Below are positions 38,263 through 54,276 of a DNA stretch of 64,000 bases, in pieces. This DNA comes from Chrysomallon squamiferum (Eukaryota > Mollusca > Gastropoda > Neomphalida > Peltospiridae), in the NCBI GenBank assembly GCA_012295275.1, contig CM022669.1, positions 294,911-358,910 on the forward strand. Reading direction: 5' to 3'. The notes under the pieces were generated by a model. The model made no database searches, had not been told where the DNA came from, and was given only the letters and a program-made list of their open reading frames with translations. The position numbers and the translations under genes are program-made. Numbering within the stretch: position 1 is the stretch's first letter; every line of letters starts with the position of its first letter.

Positions 38263-38317
38263 CATAGCCTACAAAAATGTAATGGCTGTATGACCACAGG
38301 GCAGAAATTTTTTTTTC

Positions 38318-43788
<5,471 letters not shown>

Positions 43789-45462
43789 CTAAAATAAAAA
43801 AGGTTTACACAGAATAATAAAGATTCTTATTTTTTTTAAATTTCCACATCTTCGAAATCTTCATTATCATCCACTGCAGGGATAAAATATAATAAAAAAC
43901 ATCTTCAGAAAATGCATTTTTACATCTGTATAAAAAGAAAAAAATGTTATGCGTTTAATTGTTTTTTTTTTTTTTTTAGGGAGGGGGTTTTGGTTTTTTT
44001 TTTTTATTATTCCTGCAACTGTATGAAGTGGCCACCTGTGTACTGAAGAAGCTAAAACAGTCTGGATATTTTGGAGAGGTTGGGAATATCTTGCTGCCTA
44101 ACCGTAATAATTTTATTCAGTATCATCTAAAACATTATATTAATTTATTGACTTATTTTATTTGTAAACTGCTCTATTGATGGGTTTTTTCATCTTTTAT
44201 TTACTCTACAAATGTTTATAATTTTGGTATTCTGTAAATCTCTGAAAGACAGTAATGAAATATGTGAAGATGAAAAACTAATGAAGCAAAAAGACTGGCT
44301 GGGTGGAATCAGTTAAAAAGAATATTTGTCTTAACATTTTATTACAAACCATCAGTCTAGATAAAAACCAACAGAAAAGGAAACAGACACAAAGTTAGTT
44401 CAGTAATCAAGAGTAACTCTATATAATAACAAAGCATAACTTAATACAGTTATATATACACAATTACTTTAACAGTGTCATAAAAGTAAACAAGCATAAG
44501 TGAATAAGATAACTAATGTAACTGAAAACTGTAACCAATTACAGTAATCAAATGTAACTGAATACTGTAACTAATTACAGTAAACAAATGTAACTAGTAG
44601 AACAGAGCAAAATTTAAATCCTTTCAGCTTTTATGAAAAACTAGAGTTAAAAAGTAACTTCACTACAGAAAGAGTATGATATATTATGTCCTGTCCATCA
44701 TTGTTATTTAAGGTTACAGCAAGGTCTAGTTCATTTTCAAAACAGAACGTTTTGCTTCTGAACATATGTACAGAAAGATCCAGAGATATATAAATCTTGT
44801 GTAACAAAAAATAATTTAATGATAAACTGCTTAGTGCACACTTGGTTTAATAATCCATAAATCTGTTATGAAGATTTACCCCAAATCTTTTATTTTTACA
44901 AAAACAGATATTAAAAAATGTTTTAAAATTTAGAAATTATCTGAATTAAAATAGTGGTCTAAGAAGTTAACAAATTTCAGAAAGCAACAAATTAAGAAAA
45001 TGATAATGAATTTAAAAAAAATTAGTTGTCACGCTTACATTGTCATGCAAATTAGAAAATTGTTCACGCAATTAACTAAACTGACTAATGGGTCAATAAA
45101 GTTATGGGTTCATTTGTTACACCCATTTTAAAATAGTTTACTACTTTATTTTTTTAATTTTGTAACACAGAAATTAAGTTTCAGAAGAAAGAGAAGTGCA
45201 TGCAAATTTTTAAATTTATTTACATTGAGAAAATAAAATTTGGACATGGCACAAAAAAGTGTTAGTTGGCCAGTATCTTCACGTACTTCATTTACATGTT
45301 AATATTTTCATCTACTGCACATGCACTGTTGATGCCAGTTACTAAATCTACCTCAACAAAATTAAATATTGATAAAATTATCGTAATTGTACAACAGGTC
45401 AATAATAAATATACAGGACAAGTCCCTCCCATCAGCCTTAAAATAGTTTGTTGACATAAAAT
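43789..45462. other. Sequence where upstream tropomyosin exons were expected but not found
   Basis: I looked for the reverse complement of the preceding tropomyosin block (LEEELKVV-like) and did not find it. A weak acidic terminal-exon candidate is at 43836-43873 (see findings). There are recurring TAATCAAATGTAACTGAA pieces at about 44500-44600. The stretch ends at the assembly gap. Confidence 0.5.
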
Positions 45463-45662
45463 NNNNNNNNNNNNNNNNNNNNNNNNNNNNNNNNNNNNNN
45501 NNNNNNNNNNNNNNNNNNNNNNNNNNNNNNNNNNNNNNNNNNNNNNNNNNNNNNNNNNNNNNNNNNNNNNNNNNNNNNNNNNNNNNNNNNNNNNNNNNNN
45601 NNNNNNNNNNNNNNNNNNNNNNNNNNNNNNNNNNNNNNNNNNNNNNNNNNNNNNNNNNNNNN
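45463..45662. other. Assembly gap (200 N)
   Basis: Exactly 200 N. A round number suggests a fixed-size scaffolding gap, so the true distance between the two sides, and possibly their adjacency, is unknown. Confidence 0.97.
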
Positions 45663-45689
45663 TATTGCGTGCGCTAAATAACGATGACG

Positions 45690-45742
<53 letters not shown>
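45690..45742. repeat. (AAT)n microsatellite at the gap edge
   Basis: AAT run close to the right edge of the N gap, followed by A-rich GAAA/AAAT sequence to about 45950. Such repeats commonly break assemblies. Confidence 0.93.
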
Positions 45743-45744
<2 letters not shown>

Positions 45745-45983
45745 TGATAATAATAATAAATGAAAAAAAGAATAAATAAAATAAAATATGTAAAATTTAA
45801 AATAAAAACATGGCAAAAAAAATAAGATAAAAACATGAGGAACAAAAAAAATAAAAAGAAAGAAAAAGAATAAAAAAAAAAAAAAAAAAAACATAATGAA
45901 AGAAAATAAAAGAAAAAGAAAGAAATACAAAAAATAAAAAATAAAGCGCTGGCAGTATTCGATCTTCTTGTTCTTCTTCTACT

Positions 45984-46012
45984 CAAAGAAAGAAAGAAAG
46001 AAAGAAAGAAAG
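45984..46012. repeat. (AAAG)n microsatellite
   Basis: GAAA units repeated about seven times. Confidence 0.93.
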
Positions 46013-46079
46013 CGCCATGCGTGTGTGTTTGTGCATCTACGGTACTGTACTGTACTATAATAATAATAATACTAATAAT

Positions 46080-46080
<1 letters not shown>

Positions 46081-46118
<38 letters not shown>

Positions 46119-46128
46119 TAGTAGTAGC
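46081..46128. repeat. (AGT)n microsatellite
   Basis: GTA/AGT trinucleotide run with single substitutions. Confidence 0.93.
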
Positions 46129-46352
46129 GGTAATGATAATAATAGAAAGGTTTCGTACTTATCCTGTGTTCACGAGTCATTTTGCACGAAATTAGCGTTA
46201 TTGCTGTTGTTGTTGTTGGTGGTGGTGGAGATGGTGCTGCTGCTGCTGTTGTTTTTGTTGTTGTGAACAGCATTTCGTCTTTCGTGGTGATGGACAGTAA
46301 AGAGTCACTGTCAATAATTTTTTATTTTTTTATTTTATTATTTTTTATTCTT

Positions 46353-46594
46353 AATTTTTTTGCAGTGTTTAAGGCGAAATTGACATCGTTAGGGAGTACC
46401 GAGACCCAATTTCCTAACATTCATCTCACCGTTGCCATGGGAACCGATCTCAGCTCAGCTCCGTTCGGCTACACTCGGGTAGGGTCGGGTCGGGTCGACT
46501 GCACTCCACTCGGCGGACGAGAGAAAAAGAAAAAAGCCGTCGGGCTTCATCCGTCCACTGCCTATTATTATTACTGTTGTTGTTGTTGTTGTTG

Positions 46595-46660
<66 letters not shown>
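46353..46660 (+). repeat. Left arm of an inverted repeat family with trinucleotide core
   Basis: Part A (46353-46410) starts TTTTTTTGCAGTGTTTAAGG and ends GTACCGAGACCCA. Part B (about 46491-46560) includes CTCGGCGGACGAGAGAAAAA and GTCGGGCTTCATCCGTCC and is followed by TTG then TTA repeats to 46660. Both parts recur in reverse orientation at 46876-47090. This stretch is much richer in CG than its surroundings. I do not recognise the family. Confidence 0.7.
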
Positions 46661-46875
46661 TTTTAAGTTCATTAGTCACTATTTGGGATAAACGATGAAA
46701 ATTCTGTAAATAAGCAATGTGAGAATTCAGCTCAAAGAAAAAGATTTTTACTTATAAAAGTGGAACTTAATAAAAATATAGGTGATGCTCTATAATGGAC
46801 CCAGTGTAATTTATACATTCCAGGTTTACTGGTACCAGCCTTTCCTAGTAATAAAGTATAACAATATTTTCAAAA

Positions 46876-47090
46876 GTGGGTCTCGGAACTCACTCTTGAT
46901 GTCAATATCACCTTAGAGACTGCAGAAAAAAAATAAAACAACAACAATAACAAAAACAATAACAACAACAATAACAATAACAATAACAATAACAATAACA
47001 ATAACAACAACTCCGGACTGATCAAACCCGAAGGTATTTCCCTTCCTCCCGTACGCCGAGCCGAGTGCGTGCTGAGCGGGCGAACAGGTA
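46876..47090 (-). repeat. Right arm: full copy of the same repeat on the - strand
   Basis: Read on the - strand: part B' (47090 to about 47012, with CTCGGCGTACGGGAGGAAGG and TTCGGGTTTGATCAGTCCGG), then TTG/TTA repeats (47010-46937), then T-rich sequence and part A' (46934-46876, ending GAGTTCCGAGACCCAC). Matches the left-arm parts at roughly three of four bases by hand alignment. The order B - TTR repeats - A is probably the element's own structure. Confidence 0.7.
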
Positions 47091-47099
47091 AGGAAATAA

Positions 47100-47880
47100 C
47101 AACAATAAATTCCGTGATCTCAATACAATCCGGAAGTTCCAGCAGACCAGACCTGCTCAGCAAAATACAACAACTACACGAGGACATACAACACAACAAG
47201 AAACAACTAACCATCAAGTGGCTCCCAGCACACGTCAGCATCATCGGCAACGAACTTGCCGACCACTACGCCAAAGAGTCACTCAGCATTAAAGACGAAG
47301 ACATCTGCACAGACATACATTACGGAATAAACGAAATTGTCTCCATCGCTGCCAAACATTACGACAAACAATGGCAAAACGAATGGAACAACACCAAAAA
47401 CAAATGGCACTTAAACATCAAACCATTCGCCAAAACACCCAAAATCACACTCGCCAACAAACTACACAACAACAATCTCACCAAAGCCAGAATTGGTTAC
47501 TCAACCAATCTAAACGCAATTCGATACAAACATAACATCACCACATCACCCAACTGCAGTTGTGGACTCTCAGAAACCATGAAACACTACTTGTTTCACT
47601 GTCCAAATTTTGCCAAGGAAAGACAAGCACTACGCAATACACTGGACGAACTAAAAATCGAGTTCCAGCTCCAACACATCCTGGCACCAAACCTGAAAGA
47701 CAGACAGTTAGTCCTCGCTGTATTTTAATAATTAAAAGATTATTTAGAAAGATCAAGTAACCAACTAGGCTGAATTAGTTTTGTATTATTTGTCAACGCT
47801 ATTTGCTTTGATAACGTATCGTCGAATCGTACTAACTATGTAACTATATATTACCCTTGAGGGTTAATTTGTTTTAACAA
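47100..47880 (+). mobile_element. 5'-truncated LINE (non-LTR retrotransposon), RNase H end
   Basis: An open frame ending at TAA near 47728 encodes the C-terminal part of an RNase H domain (SIQSGSSSRPDLLSKIQQ, then IKWLPAHVSIIGNELADHYA) and a Cys/His tail (CSCGLSETMKHYLFHCPNF), typical of I/Nimb-like LINEs with RNase H. Homology seems to start about 47105; reverse transcriptase and endonuclease are absent, so it is a dead 5'-truncated copy. The coding strand is strikingly rich in A and C, unlike neighbouring sequence. The 3' tail ends in a TA run at 47882-47899, where LINE tails often carry simple repeats. Confidence 0.8.
47105..47728 (+). pseudogene. LINE ORF2 fragment: RNase H and zinc-knuckle-like tail
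   Basis: Within the LINE copy above. The frame is uninterrupted for over 200 codons. The final RNase H acidic/His motif (GNELADHYAKE) is visible, whereas the earlier TDS catalytic Asp is replaced or cut off (INSVISIQS), and the first two acidic residues are missing. The open frame suggests a fairly recent insertion. No host function is implied. Confidence 0.75.
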
Positions 47881-47899
47881 CATATATATATATATATTA

Positions 47900-48413
47900 T
47901 ACAAAAAACAATTATCCATTCTGAATTATTGTTTGTGTTGTTGTTCTCTTGTGCATACAGAATAGTCATTTAATAGTTAAGCTGTCTGAGATAATTAACA
48001 CCTTGTCACGTGATGCTATTATAGTCTGCTGCGTTTTCAGGTACTAATACAACTCAGACTAGTCACATGACATATGGCACTACCTAAAATCCTTTAAGTT
48101 AGAAAACTTATCACCCAACTCCTTGTAATGCCAAAATTAACTGAGAGTTTCTGTCAATATTATAAAGATGATGGACTGTAATTAAGATTAAAAAAGAACA
48201 AATCACAACATAATGAACGTTTGTAATATTATGTAAAATGTTTCAATTTGACGAAAGTTGTACATTTTGAGTTTCACAAATGTCTAATTTTGAACTGTTG
48301 TCATTATCTTTGAATTCAGCTTACGTTAACACGTCACACAGCAAACTGCCTAAATAACAAGCTGGTATTTGCTTCATTAATTAAACTTTTACCTGTGTGT
48401 GTATGAATTTCAG
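47900..48413 (+). other. Intron or intergenic sequence upstream of the dioxygenase-like exons
   Basis: No exon recognised that would supply the missing first part of the dioxygenase-like protein. Sequence is less AT-extreme and has more CpG than the left part of the window. Confidence 0.55.
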
Positions 48414-48544
48414 GTGCTGATTTATACAGGTATTTGGAAGACGCGCCAGAGAGTGTTGTTGTCATCATCAGCGCTGACCTCGCACACACGCATCTCAGCA
48501 CTGGCCCATACGGCTACTCCAACGCATCAGAGCCATTCGACCAT
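48414..48544 (+). CDS. Dioxygenase-like exon with SADLAHTH motif
   Basis: 131 nt, 43 full codons after the first two bases; residues begin ADLYRYLEDAPES and end YSNASEPFDH. The glycine of the usual SGDLSH reads alanine (SADLAH). Confidence 0.85.
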
Positions 48545-49115
48545 GTAAGTACAACCAGTCAGTCGTGCTTGAACCTTTTAAAAACACTTTAAAATTTCAC
48601 CAGAACAACTGTATCAAAGCAGATATGTTTTGTAATAGCACCTGAGCATATTTTTATATTTACGATTAGTATGTGTTAAATAGACATATTTATTTATTTG
48701 TTTTAATTAATGAATGTAACTGACGTTTGGGAGGATTTCTAAAACTATTTATGTTTAATGTTATGGGTAGGAAAGAACATGCTGCAACTGTTTTGTCTTC
48801 AGTGTTGAAAGACTTGTGTGATTAGTACATAACTGATCAGTTTGTTTTTGTTTCATTAATACAGTTGTCACGATTGTTCTCATTATTTGAATATTTCAGG
48901 CTGTTGGTGAGTGGGCAGCGACTCTGGACGGCATGTTGCTGTTGAACAGAGCGGCTGGACTAGTCGATCGCGCGCTGTCGTGTGGTTACACGGGTCTAGT
49001 CATGTTACATGGTCTGTTAGAAACTGCCGGGCTGTCGTCATGGTTACCAGACGTTTTAGCAAACTATCACCCAAGTTACTACGGTATGATGGTAGCATCA
49101 TTCGTTCAGAGATGA
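48414..49115 (+). CDS. Class III extradiol dioxygenase-like protein (LigB/DODA fold), C-terminal two exons
   Basis: Exons 48414-48544 and 48900-49115 (TGA). The first enters in phase 1, acceptor TATGAATTTCAG, donor CCAT|GTAAGT; it encodes VVVIISADLAHTHLSTGPYG, the xSGDLSHTH..GPYGY motif of LigB-type enzymes, including a likely metal- or substrate-site His. The second (acceptor GAATATTTCAG) encodes DRALSCGYTGLVMLHGLLET and NYHPSYYGMMVASFVQR, matching the CG..G..MLHG and HP.YYGMMVA C-terminal motifs. The family uses a non-haem iron to open aromatic rings or serves non-catalytic roles (MEMO-like). The N-terminal metal-binding part lies upstream and was not found. Substrate in animals is unknown. 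Confidence 0.82.
48900..49115 (+). CDS. Dioxygenase-like terminal exon
   Basis: 216 nt in phase 0, 71 codons plus TGA. Begins AVGEWAATLDGMLLLNR. An AATAAA-like hexamer occurs at about 49234-49239, 120 nt past the stop, in AT-rich repeats and is a possible poly(A) signal. Confidence 0.85.
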   Translation, partial: AVGEWAATLDGMLLLNRAAGLVDRALSCGYTGLVMLHGLLETAGLSSWLPDVLANYHPSYYGMMVASFVQR

Positions 49116-49599
49116 AAAGAAGAATGAACAAAACATTTCATATGGAAATGAAGAAAAATTATACAACAACAACGACAAACAACAATAATAATTATAATAA
49201 TTATCATGATGATGATGATAATGACGGTAATAATAAATAATAACAAGAACAACAATGGATATTTAGCTTGGAAGCCGTTGTTTTTTTTTCGCTACAGACT
49301 TCAGTTCCATTTTACATGTGCAGTGATCACACTTCTGTACTTGTATACTTCTTTTAACACAACTTGCCTTTGATTTCGTCACTGACTGTGTCTGTAGACG
49401 TGTAGGCCTGTTCAGCTTTGATGCAGGCCTATCACACTTACAGGTAACACAGTGTTTCCTATGCAGCGTTATCTACAACATGTTATTACAGCTTCGATGA
49501 TGCTGAATTACGAAAGAAAAATGTGAGTGCGGCCGCTGAAAAGGATCGAACGTAATACGCCATTATTACCTCAGACTTTGTCACTTAGAGATCAACTTT

Positions 49600-49616
49600 T
49601 AATAATAATAATAATA

Positions 49617-49685
<69 letters not shown>
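49600..49685. repeat. (AAT)n microsatellite
   Basis: Long AAT run passing into ATG/ATC units. Confidence 0.95.
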
Positions 49686-49686
<1 letters not shown>

Positions 49687-50372
49687 TAATAATCATGATG
49701 ATGATGATAATGATAATAAACCTTGATGTTACTCCAAAGCAACCATGTAGTCTTCTATAAATCTGTGTTAAAGAACGTTTTTCTAACACAGTGTATTGAT
49801 ACAAACTACAGTCATGCATCGCTTAACGTTTCATGTACACGCCCTTTGCCCATAAAAATAACAAGAAAATAATGGTAATAATGATGCTGCAGCTGCTGCT
49901 GCTGATGATGATGACAATGGCAAACAAATACAGAAAAAAACAAAAAACAAAAAATTAACAGTTCACATAAACAGCGGAATGTGAAGGTCGTAAGTGGCCT
50001 TAGAACGGGCTCTAAGCCTATATTTATGTTTTTAGCTGACAGGTTTTGACAGAAATACCTCTGGTACTGGCTGACATTGTTCGCCTAGTTTAATAAACTG
50101 TACAGTACTTTTAATATATTTCCTGACGTAAGAAATACACGTACATTACATGAAGGTTCGTGTAACTATAATAGTCACAGTTAGGTTAAGACAACGACCT
50201 CGTCAGTTAACGCATGTATCTGGGACGTTGAACGACTTTGGACAGCTAGTATTGTTTCTAAATAGCAAACACCAGCTGACACCTTGAGTAACTGTTATGT
50301 ATTAGTTTTATGTAACTTTAGTGTTAAACTGCTAATATGTGTTAACAAAGACACAAACGAGGACCACCTTAT

Positions 50373-50442
<70 letters not shown>

Positions 50443-50447
50443 TGATG

Positions 50448-50481
<34 letters not shown>

Positions 50482-50482
50482 G
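50373..50482. repeat. (AAT)n(GAT)n compound microsatellite
   Basis: AAT run, then GAT/AATG units, then AAT again and AAG/AAC units. Confidence 0.95.
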
Positions 50483-53137
50483 AAGAAAAACAACAATAAA
50501 AGCATCATCAGCAGCAACAACAACATTTTTGTCACGTCGGCACACTGTTACAGGTGGACATGACTAATCCGGGATGTTTGGGATCTGCAGGATGCCGGAA
50601 TGATGGACAGTTTCTGATAGTTTAGAAAATTCATCAGCTCATCCTAGCTTTGAAATACCACCTTATACGGTTATCGAATCTTTTTTTTTTAAATCCTTTT
50701 TTTTTTTCTAAATCCGAACTGAATTTTATCTTTCAGTAACAGTGTACATAACCAGCAGCCTTTCCTTTGTTCACTGAAACAGTAGCTAGTTTACAGATTA
50801 CAGATTATAAGATAGCTAGGTTACAGATTATAAGATTATAAGATAGCTAGGTTACACATTATAAGACTGTAACAATAAGTGAAGAAAACAAATTGGAATG
50901 TTTACAAGAGACGCCATCAGCAGTTATGCAGCCTGTAAAAGTTAGAAACAAATTGGTGCAGTAACCCAGGAAATTTTAAATATTTGTCACAATTTACCAG
51001 AAGAGAGCTTTTCATCTTGAGAAACAACTCGATTCCGTTTGTTGAGAAACGAAATTTATGTGCGTTAATAGTTCAGTATTTCATGAAGGATATACCGAGT
51101 CGGGGAGATGGCTCCACTACACAGTTTTATTTTGAGATAAAAGTTGGATTATGTAAGACAAGTCTGCAGATGCCCGGTCTAACACACAAGCAGAGACTTA
51201 GGCTCTGAGTTGTTTTAAAATATTACGTTTTGAAAACTTGAAACCTGATACACATGAAACCTGATGTGGGTGCTTGACGTACAATGTTGTTTCTTTAGCA
51301 GGTGTCAAAATTTAAATATTTACATATTTTATTGTTCAACCCACGCTATTTCTAACTAATGTGTCATAGCTGTTGAATGAAATAAAACCAATACTCAGTT
51401 TAGTTACTCCTAGATATTAGTTGTTCTCCTCCAGGAATATCTCCTTTCACTTTTCAGTACAAAACAAATTAATCATTATATTTTATTTATTGTACGAAAA
51501 TGTTGTTTAATACTGAATAGTTACTATTGTGATAGAATTACACTTGATAACAAGTAAATGTTGTAGATAATAACGAATCTCTGGAAAATCACGTTTTTAA
51601 ATCCCTGGAGTCGATAGCCTTACTTTGCCGTTAAATCCACATTCTATTCTACTCAATTCATTCTGACTAACAAATGAAGTTCTATTTCTGTCATTAACCA
51701 GACTAGTCTACTTTCAGCACCTCTGTTGACTTCCTCTGATTCCTACTGGTTACCAGGAGCTGTGAATATGACACAATGACGGTTTGTAGAGGACAATAAT
51801 GTTATATGTGAAAAGCTACATATTAAATAATTATTACATTGTGTGTGATATTGTGCAAGGTCAAATTAAATGAGTGAGTAGATCATTTAGAAACAAAAGA
51901 CAAATTGCTTCCTTGCAAAAATATAATAAACATTGATCGATGTTGTATAAGTGGTGCAGAGTAAATATTTTTTAATTTATATAAAACATTGCAATACAAA
52001 TACACCTACACGCGCACGCGCACCTACATACAATACAATGCATTTCATTCCTACATAGAGGTGATTAATTCATTTAGTGGGAAAGTGCTCAAAACACTGT
52101 GTTACAGTCTGTGTAAGTTTCAAACATGTTTTAGCCGCGTCATGAAGATGTGTCTAATGGTGCGTACAGTTTTAAACGTGTAACTACTTAGCTTACCAAC
52201 TTCTTTCATGTTTAACGTACTATCTGCTGATGACGATCTATTCTGATTAAAGCTTTTCGATAATGAACCAATAACAGAAACGCAAAACTAATTTACACAG
52301 TACAACGCGAACCTGAGATTTTACCGATGGTACGGTAGGTCATTGTGTACATTAACACAAAGAGAGTTATCAAACAGTAATTAGCAGTCAGATCTCTAAG
52401 AATCTACATTATGGGATACTTTGAAAAATGGTCACTCACTTTTTATATATAAAAGCAATCAACAGCTTCAGAAGTGAGAAGTGTGACAGATAACGAGGTA
52501 ATTAGGTAAAATACACCCCAGATTGACGACACACGATAGATTGATGAAATCAGTCACAGAATTCCTTCATTTTCTACAAACAGAATTCGCTTTAGAAGTG
52601 AAACAACTAATATACATGGTAAAACTCATAAAATACAAAGTTATACGACTAACTTACTGATTTGATCCAACAAGACGTTACTACTGGATTCTGACTGTTA
52701 CGACTGAAATACTCACTTTGAGCAGTTTAGCAAATTATTTTGTTTCTCTCAGCTACTGTTTAGGCGTCACATAAAAATAATGTGAAAAGAGTTTTAGTTC
52801 ATCCATCATATTGCACGTGTGCATGCTGCCACTGGCAACACCCTCACGTTGTTATCAAGGATTAAATAAACATGCTGCTACTGTAATGATCTAGTTTCTT
52901 CATTTGTTAGTGTTTCTTTCCTTGTATCTTTCCGTCACTTATATAACCGCGCTGTGTTATTTTGTATTTATAACTGATAAATGTATTCCCTCTCAAAAAA
53001 ACTTCCTAATACTTCGCTTATGTTTTCGACTCTGAATTTTTATCAGAACATCTACCCCTATATAAATTGATATTTCTAGAATGCTATTGCCCAAACAAAA
53101 TAAAACAAACAAACAAACCCACAAATAATAACATTAT

Positions 53138-53169
<32 letters not shown>

Positions 53170-53962
53170 TATGATACATTGCAATACAAACTAAGTAAAC
53201 AACATTTTCTTAGTGATCCTGATGCAGTTACAGAACAGAAAGATTATTAAAGTCTTAAGATTTGTTTACTTTAGTGGAACATCTGGTCGCGCAGAATCTT
53301 TACGTGTTTTGGTAATACGATTGACAGTCGTGTTTGTTGTTGTTGTCTCAGTTTAACAAAGCTGGCTTACTGAGCCAGTGGTGTATTACACAGCAAGTCT
53401 GTGAGCTTTTTAACATTATCTTCCCAATTCTTGTAATATTTCCATGCGCACTTTTTAATTATTTGTTTTATATGAACCAAAAATAAAAAACGTCCATGAA
53501 GTTTGTTCTCTCTCTTGTTTAATATTAAGAAAATAGTTCGAATATTAAAACAATTCGTGTATATGTGTGTGCGTGTGCGCATGCGTGTGTGTCTAAAATA
53601 TAGTTTTAATTTCTCATTAGCACATTAAACGTTTCCTTTTTTACTTACTTTCTTTAACCTCCCCCCACAAAACCCCAACTGGTTGCTGCTTTTGTACATG
53701 ATTTATTAAAATAGTATTACGTAAAGCAACAACAACAACGATACTAATACTAATATTAACACTAACAGCAGATTATGGCACTACACCAGCGTTCGCCGGA
53801 CAGATATTAGTGTCGTTCATTGATTGTGAGCACACGGTTGTTACGCTGCCAAGTGGTTGATTAAAACACAGCTTGCTACCAATCAATGCGTTTAAACAGA
53901 CTACGCAGACCGCAGTTCGCAGGCGACTTCCGAAAGCTTAGGAACTAAATCTGTTTACGAAA

Positions 53963-54020
53963 ATGTCGATGATGGTCGACTTCAGAACAGTAATAACCTT
54001 CATCGTAATAACAGTACGAG
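53963..54020 (+). CDS. nAChR: nAChR exon 1: start and signal peptide
   Basis: ATG SMMVDFRTVITFIVITVR, then G|GTAAGA. A short polar start with a hydrophobic core (VITFIVITV) fits a signal peptide. It leaves in phase 1, as needed for the next exon (TT ACC AAG). Chosen because it is the only ATG exon with the right phase and a signal-like sequence found upstream. There is another Met three codons in. Confidence 0.7.
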
Positions 54021-54210
54021 GTAAGAATTAAAACAGATAGATAGAGATTTAGATAGATAGATAAGTAAATATTAGTAGCAGCAGGAATAGTAGTAGTAGC
54101 AGAAGCAGTAATAGTAGCAGTAGTAGTAGCAGCAGTAGCTACAACAGCAGTAGTAGTAGTAATTATAAACACATTTGCTTGTTGACTTATTATTTTTGCT
54201 CTTGTTGTTG

Positions 54211-54276
<66 letters not shown>

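Larger units (their letters stand above)
31930..38317. other. Tail-to-tail region between NCX and tropomyosin: 3' UTRs and spacer
   Basis: No coding exon recognised in about 6.4 kb. It holds the NCX 3' UTR of unknown length, a (GA)n run at 33140-33205, TA runs near 32040-32052, 34002-34016 and 34096-34112, TTTA units near 35319-35341, and poly-A/T tracts. Several AATAAA-type hexamers are present (for example around 35575-35645); I cannot choose the real NCX poly(A) site. The right end belongs to the tropomyosin 3' UTR on the other strand. Confidence 0.65.
49116..53962. other. Intergenic region between dioxygenase-like gene and nAChR
   Basis: About 4.8 kb. Holds (AAT)n runs at 49600-49685 and 50373-50482, a direct repeat of AGGTTACAGATTATAAGATA-like units at about 50790-50870, and ATT near 53139-53170. 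An open frame of 74 codons at 50984-51208 has no recognisable content. The nAChR promoter should lie at the right end; no TATA box or initiator was convincing. Confidence 0.6.

Noticed and set aside
45292-45986. Long frames spanning the N gap
   Set aside because: The frame crosses unsequenced N and A/AAT-rich repeats; no protein is supported.
46455-47250. Frames of poly-Ile, poly-Leu or poly-Tyr around the trinucleotide repeats
   Set aside because: Simple-sequence artefacts; the similar ends of two of them reflect the inverted repeat family reported above.
50984-51208. 74-codon + frame MSQFTRRELFILRNNSIPF...
   Set aside because: No recognised domain, no splice context, and a frame of this length is expected by chance here.
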